Shown here: in pieces, positions 59,971-64,000 of the stretch
Layout: every line of letters begins with the position of its first letter
Position numbering within the stretch: the first letter of the stretch is position 1
Assembly: GCF_000003605.2 (NCBI RefSeq)
Contig: NW_003110383.1
Location: 1 to 64,000 of the forward strand
Length of the DNA stretch: 64,000 bases
Source: Saccoglossus kowalevskii
Lineage: Eukaryota; Hemichordata; Enteropneusta; Harrimaniidae
Direction of reading: 5' to 3'
Program-made: the position numbers and the translations under genes
Notes under the pieces: model-generated
What the model was told of the DNA's origin: nothing
The model's input: the letters and a program-made list of their open reading frames with translations, nothing else
Databases searched by the model: none

Positions 59971-60893
59971 CGTGCAAAGTTGGAAAAAGCGATTAAAATG
60001 TTGGCGAAGTTGTTAGTATATTTAACCTAAGTGATTGTCATGACAACCCCGCAGTTAAATTTCGAAATCATTAGGTAAATGTCCTGAGTATGACAACAGC
60101 CACCCAAAACGTCGGTAACAAACTGCTTACAAAGTTTTGAAAAGCGATTGCAAAGTTGATATATTCATTCGGGATTGTTACATGTGATATCATTGTAACA
60201 AGTCCCATAGCTAAAAGTTCGAAAATGTGAATAAATATTTCGTAAATTGCCGTTAAATTAGCGTCGTGTTACTCAAAGTATGTAGAGGTCATAGGTCAAT
60301 TCTAGAAGGTAGTTGTGCAAGCGATATCGATTTTAAAACATCCAAATAACATGAAATAGCCGCCAATCCGGCTTAATTTCAAATTACCCATGCAGCTATG
60401 CGGTTACGTAAACGACAAGTATTTAAAGTAAAGCACCATCGGGCGTGATTAGTTCTTGCATGGGAGACTGCATGAGTAAACGATCTTTAGACTTTATTTT
60501 TTTTGGTTCCATCACACACATGGAAAAGATATAAGGCAACGTTTCTGCATTTTTTCTTACTCTGATGTCAATCATTTATAGTGGAAAATCGAGAATTTTT
60601 TGTAATTTTTTTTATTAATGAAAAGTTTTCACATTCCTTCTAATTTCACGAACAATTTGTTGATATTGTCGGCACGTAGTGAGTTTAAGCTGTTAACACA
60701 TCGTGCAAAGTTGTTCAAAGTGATTGCAAAGTTGTGCAAAGTTATTGCAAAGTTGGTAGATGTATTTGTATATATGACCTAAGTTGTTGGCATATATAAA
60801 CGCGCAGTTGTAAAGACGACAAATTTAATATAAACCAGTTAAATGCAGCCTATAGATGTTCACATGAACTGACTGTAAAATGTTAGAAAACAG
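59971..60893 (+). repeat. Satellite unit 66
   Basis: Box I, AAGACGAC end. GATTAAAATG, CGATCTTTAG and ACTCTGATG pair it with unit 31. It also has TTACATG and a private GTTGATATATTC. Confidence 0.97.
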
Positions 60894-61816
60894 CGTGCAA
60901 AGTTGGAAAAAGCGATTGAAATGTTGGCGAAGTTGTTAGTATATTTAACCTAAGTGATTGTCATGACAACCCCGCAGTTAAATTTCGAAATCATTAGGTA
61001 AATGTCCTGAGTATGACAACAGCCACCCAAAACGTCGGTAACAAACTGCTTACAAAGTTTTGAAAAGCGATTGCAAAGTTGGTATATTCATTCGGGATTG
61101 TTACATGTGATATCATTGTAACAAGTCCCATAGCTAAAAGTTCGAAAATGTGAATAAATATTTCGTAAATTGCCGTTAAATTAGCGTCGTGTTACTCAAA
61201 GTATGTAGAGGTCATAGGTCAATTCTAGAAGGTAGTTGTGCAAGCGATATCGATTTTAAAACATCCAAATAACATGAAATAGCCGCCAATCCGGCTTAAT
61301 TTCAAATTACGCATGCAGCTATGCGGGTTACATATACGACAGTATTTAAAGTAAAGCACCATCGGGCGTGGGTAGTTCTTGCATGGGAGACTGCATGAGT
61401 AAACGAGCTTCTGACTTTACTTTTTTTGGTTCCATCACACACATGGAAAAGATATAAGGCAACGTTTATGCATTTTTTCTTACTGTGTTGTCAATCATTT
61501 ATAGTGGAAAATCGAGAATTTTTTGTAATTTTTTTTATTAATGAAAAGTTTTCACATTCCTTCTAATTTCACGAACAATTTGTTGATATTGTCGGCACGT
61601 AGTGAGTTTAAGCTGTTAACACATCGTGCAAAGTTGTTCAAAATGATTGCAAAGTTGTGCAAAGTTATTGCAAAGTTGGTAGATGTATTTGTATATATGA
61701 CCTACGTTGTTGGCATATATAAACGCGCAGTTGTAAAGTCGACAAATTTAATATAAACCAGTTAAATGCAGCCTATAGATGTTCACATGAACTGACTGTG
61801 AAATGTTAGAAAACAG
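60894..61816 (+). repeat. Satellite unit 67
   Basis: Box I, AAGTCGAC end. TATATTCATT and TTACATG pair it with unit 32. TTACGCATG with GGGTTACATATACG recalls unit 30. GCTTCTGAC, GTTTATGCATT, CAAAATGATTG, CCTACGTTG and GACTGTGAAATG are private. A 71-codon frame variant lies at 61541-61756. Confidence 0.97.
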
Positions 61817-62748
61817 CGTGCAAAGTTGGAAAAAGCGATTGAAATGTTGCCGAAGTTGCTAGTATATTTAACCTAAGTGATTTTCATGACAACCCCGCAG
61901 TTAAATTTCGAAATCATTAGATAAATGTCCTGAGTATGACAACAGCCACCCAAAACGTCGGTAACAAACTGCTTACAAAGTTTTGAAAAGCGATTGCAAA
62001 GTTGGTATTTTCATTCGGGATTGTTACCTGTGATATCATTGTAACAAGTCCCATAGCTAAAAGTTCGAAAATGTGAATAAATATTTCGTAAATTGCCGTT
62101 AAATTAGCGTAGTGTTACTCAAAGTATGTAGAGGTCATACATAGGTCAAATCTAGAATGTATTTGTGCCAGCAATATCGATTTTAAAACATCCAAATAAC
62201 ATGAAATAGCCGCCAATCCGGCTTAATTTAAAATTACTCATGCAGCTATGCGGTTATGTAAACGACAAGTATTTGAAGTAAAGCACCATCGGGCGTGGTT
62301 AGTTCTTGCATGGGAGACTGCATGAGTAAACGAGCTTTAGACTTTTTTTTTTTTTTTTTGGTTCCATCACACACATGGAAAAGATATAAGGCAACGTTTC
62401 TGCATTTTTTCTTACTGTGATGTCAATCATTTATAGTGGAAAATCGAGAATTTTTTGTAATTTTTTTTGTTAATGAAAAGTGTTCACATTCCTTCTAATT
62501 TCACGAACAATTTGTTGATATTGTCGGCACGTAGTGAGTTTAAGCTGTTAACACATCGTGCAAAGTTGTTCAAAGTGATTGCAAAGTTGTGCAAAGTGAT
62601 TGCAAAGTTGGTAGATGTATTTGTATATATGACCTAAGTTGTTGGCATATATAAACGCGCAGTTGTAAAGTCGACAAATTTAATATAAACCAGTTAAATG
62701 CAGCCTATAGATGTTCACATGAACTGACTGTAAAATGTTAGAAAACAG
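61817..62748 (+). repeat. Satellite unit 68
   Basis: The longest unit (932 bp). Box II after CATACATAGG, TTTGAAGTAAAG, T-run of 17 and GAAAAGTGTTCAC pair it with unit 33. TTGCCGAAGTTGCTAG is private. Confidence 0.97.
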
Positions 62749-63670
62749 CGTGCAAAGTTGGAAAAAGCAATTGAAATGTTGGCGAAGTTGTTAGTATATT
62801 TAACCTAAGTGATTGTCATGACAACCCCGCGGTTAAATTTCGAAATCATTAGGTAAATGTCCTGAGTATGACAACAGCCACCCAAAACGTCGGTAACAAA
62901 CTGCTTACAAAGTTTTGAAAAGCGATTGCAAAGTTGGTATTTTCATTCGGGATTGTTACATGTGATATCATTGTAACAAGTCCCATAGCTAAAAGTTCGA
63001 AAATGTGAATAAATATTTCGTAAATTGCCGTTAAATTAGCGTAGTGTTACTCAAAGTATGTAGAGGTCATAGGTCAATTCTAGAAGGTTGATGTGCAAGC
63101 GATATCGATTTTAAAACATCCAAATTACATGAAATAGCCGCCAATCCGGCTTAATTTCAAATTACTTATGCAGCTATGCGGTTACGTAAACGACAATTAT
63201 TTAAAGTAAAGCACCATCGGGCGTGGTTAGTTCTTGCATGGGAGACTGCATGAGTAAATGAGCTTTAGACTATACTTTTTTTGGTTCCATCACACACATT
63301 TAAAAGATATAAGGCAACGTTTCTGCATTTTTTCTTACTGTGATGTCAATCATTTATAGTGGAAAATCGTGAATTTTTTGTAATTTTTTTATTAATGAAA
63401 AGTTTTCACATTCCTTCTAATTTCACGAACAATTTGTTGATATTGTCGGCACGTAGTGAGTTTAAGCTGTTAACACATCGTGCAAAGTTGTTCAAAGTGA
63501 TTGCAAAGTTGTGCAAAGTTATTGCAAAGTTGGTAGATGTATTTGTATATATGACCTAAGTTGTTGGCATATATAAACGCGCAGTTGTAAAGTCGACAAA
63601 TTTAATATAAACCAGTTAAATGCAGCCTATAGATGTTCACATGAACTGACTGTAAAATGTTAGAAAACAG
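62749..63670 (+). repeat. Satellite unit 69
   Basis: GCAATTGAAATG at the start is shared with unit 34. CCGCGGTT, GGTTGATGTGC, TTACTTATG, GACTATAC and CACATTTAAAAG match unit 21. CAAATTACATG and TAAATGAGC are private. The GTG-started frame is open at 63359-63559. Confidence 0.97.
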
Positions 63671-64000
63671 CGTGCAAAGTTGGAAAAAGCGATTGAAATG
63701 TTGGCGAAGTTGCTAGTATATTTAACCTAAGTGATTGTCATGACAACCCCGCAGTTAAATTTCGAAATCATTAGGTAAATGTCCTGAGTATGACAACAGC
63801 CACCCAAAACGTCGGTCACTAACTGCTTACAAAGTTTTGAAAAGCGATTGCAAAGTTGGTATTTTCATTCGGGATTGTTACCTGTGATATCATTGCAACA
63901 AGTCCCATAGCTAAAAGTTCGAAAATGTGAATAAATATTTCGTAAATTGCCGTTAAATTAGCGTAGTGTTACTCAAAGTATGTAGAGGTCATAGGTCAAA
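63671..64000 (+). repeat. Satellite unit 70, cut by the window edge
   Basis: Only the first 330 bp are present, ending as box II begins (GGTCAAA). TTGCTAG and GGTCACTAAC recall unit 62, so units 69-70 may continue like units 61-62. CATTGCAACAAG is private. Confidence 0.95.

Larger units (their letters stand above)
58450..62780 (+). repeat. Long-range duplicated block, right copy (units 64-68)
   Basis: Partner of the block in units 29-33. Several variants disagree inside the pair. For example, CATCGAGCG is in unit 32 but not in 67, and ATTATCGCACG is in unit 30 but not in 65. This suggests conversion by other units after the duplication. Confidence 0.75.
1..64000. repeat. Satellite DNA array, ~922-bp unit, 69 full units plus a partial
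   Basis: The same sequence recurs from the first base to the last, always in the same orientation. Start-to-start spacing is mostly 920-928 bp. The shortest units (915 bp) have 7-bp and 10-bp deletions; the longest (930 and 932 bp) have long T-runs and a 4-bp insertion. The unit boundary is arbitrary. Unit entries below use this shorthand. Box I is the block with ATTCTAGAAGG, TAGTTGTGCAAGCGATATCG; box II has AATCTAGAAGG, TATTTGTGCCAGCAATATCG; box I' has TAGTTTTGCAAGCG. CCC/GGT, CTC/GGG and CTC/GGT describe CCACcCAAAACGTCGgtAAC and its variants. The end type is AAGTCGAC, AAGACGAC or AAGTAGAC near the 3' end of the unit. The T-run is the run before GGTTCC. No interruption by any other sequence was seen. 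Confidence 0.99.

Noticed and set aside
1-64000. CRISPR array
   Set aside because: The repeats are contiguous 922-bp units with no short repeat/unique spacer alternation.
1-64000. Tandem rDNA, histone or other gene cluster
   Set aside because: No conserved rRNA segment, 5S promoter, histone frame or any long open frame exists in the unit.
1-64000. Tandem copies of a transposon, LTR element or Helitron
   Set aside because: No terminal inverted repeats, target-site duplications, primer-binding site, polypurine tract, or transposase, Rep/helicase or reverse transcriptase coding was seen at any phase of the unit.
1-64000. Telomere or subtelomere repeats
   Set aside because: No TTAGGG, TTAGG or similar short tandem runs occur.

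Overview
The whole 64 kb is one uninterrupted head-to-tail array of a satellite DNA. The unit is about 922 bp. I count 69 complete units plus a 330-bp partial unit at the right edge. The start of each unit is placed at the recurring CGTGCAAAG, and the mean start-to-start distance is 922.75 bp (range 915 to 932). Base composition counted over 961-1860 is 34% G+C. No protein gene, rRNA, tRNA, transposon, LTR, CRISPR array or single-copy spacer could be found, and neither array edge lies inside the window. A non-coding array of this unit length and regularity points to heterochromatin of a eukaryotic nuclear genome (centromeric, pericentromeric, subtelomeric, or a sex or B chromosome). I cannot name the species.

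The unit is itself compound. Three stretches, at about offsets 1-155 (A), 156-294 (B) and 732-922 (C), are diverged copies of one older motif of roughly 140-190 bp. Each begins with CAAAGTT-type words repeated at the helical pitch, then an 'acct-aag' core, a 'cgcagtt' or related end, and a TTCGA- or GTCGA-like word. In C five CAAAG words are spaced 10, 11, 10 and 11 bp apart. The 437 bp between B and C hold a box that exists in two linked versions (box I and box II), a small CCAAT hairpin, a length-variable T-run and a T-rich region. The unit also carries several short perfect palindromes and a TATATAAA word.

Variation is very uneven. A 54-bp block near offset 240-293 is almost identical in all 70 units, while the box, the T-run and the 3' third vary. 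Diagnostic variants are shuffled between units, so the array is a mosaic from unequal exchange and conversion rather than a clean higher-order repeat. Local duplications can still be followed: single-unit doublings (units 25/26 and 51/52), a two-unit doubling (units 3-4 and 5-6), a seven-unit spacing (units 42/49, 46/53, 48/55), and a block of about five units at 26.1-30.5 kb that recurs 32,307 bp later at 58.4-62.8 kb.

A 54-codon ATG frame recurs in most units, but its changes are mostly amino-acid-changing and include stops and frameshifts, so I treat it as a by-product of the repeat. Unit 12 has an unusually diverged 240-bp patch. Units 17 and 35 have homopolymer oddities that may be assembly errors.
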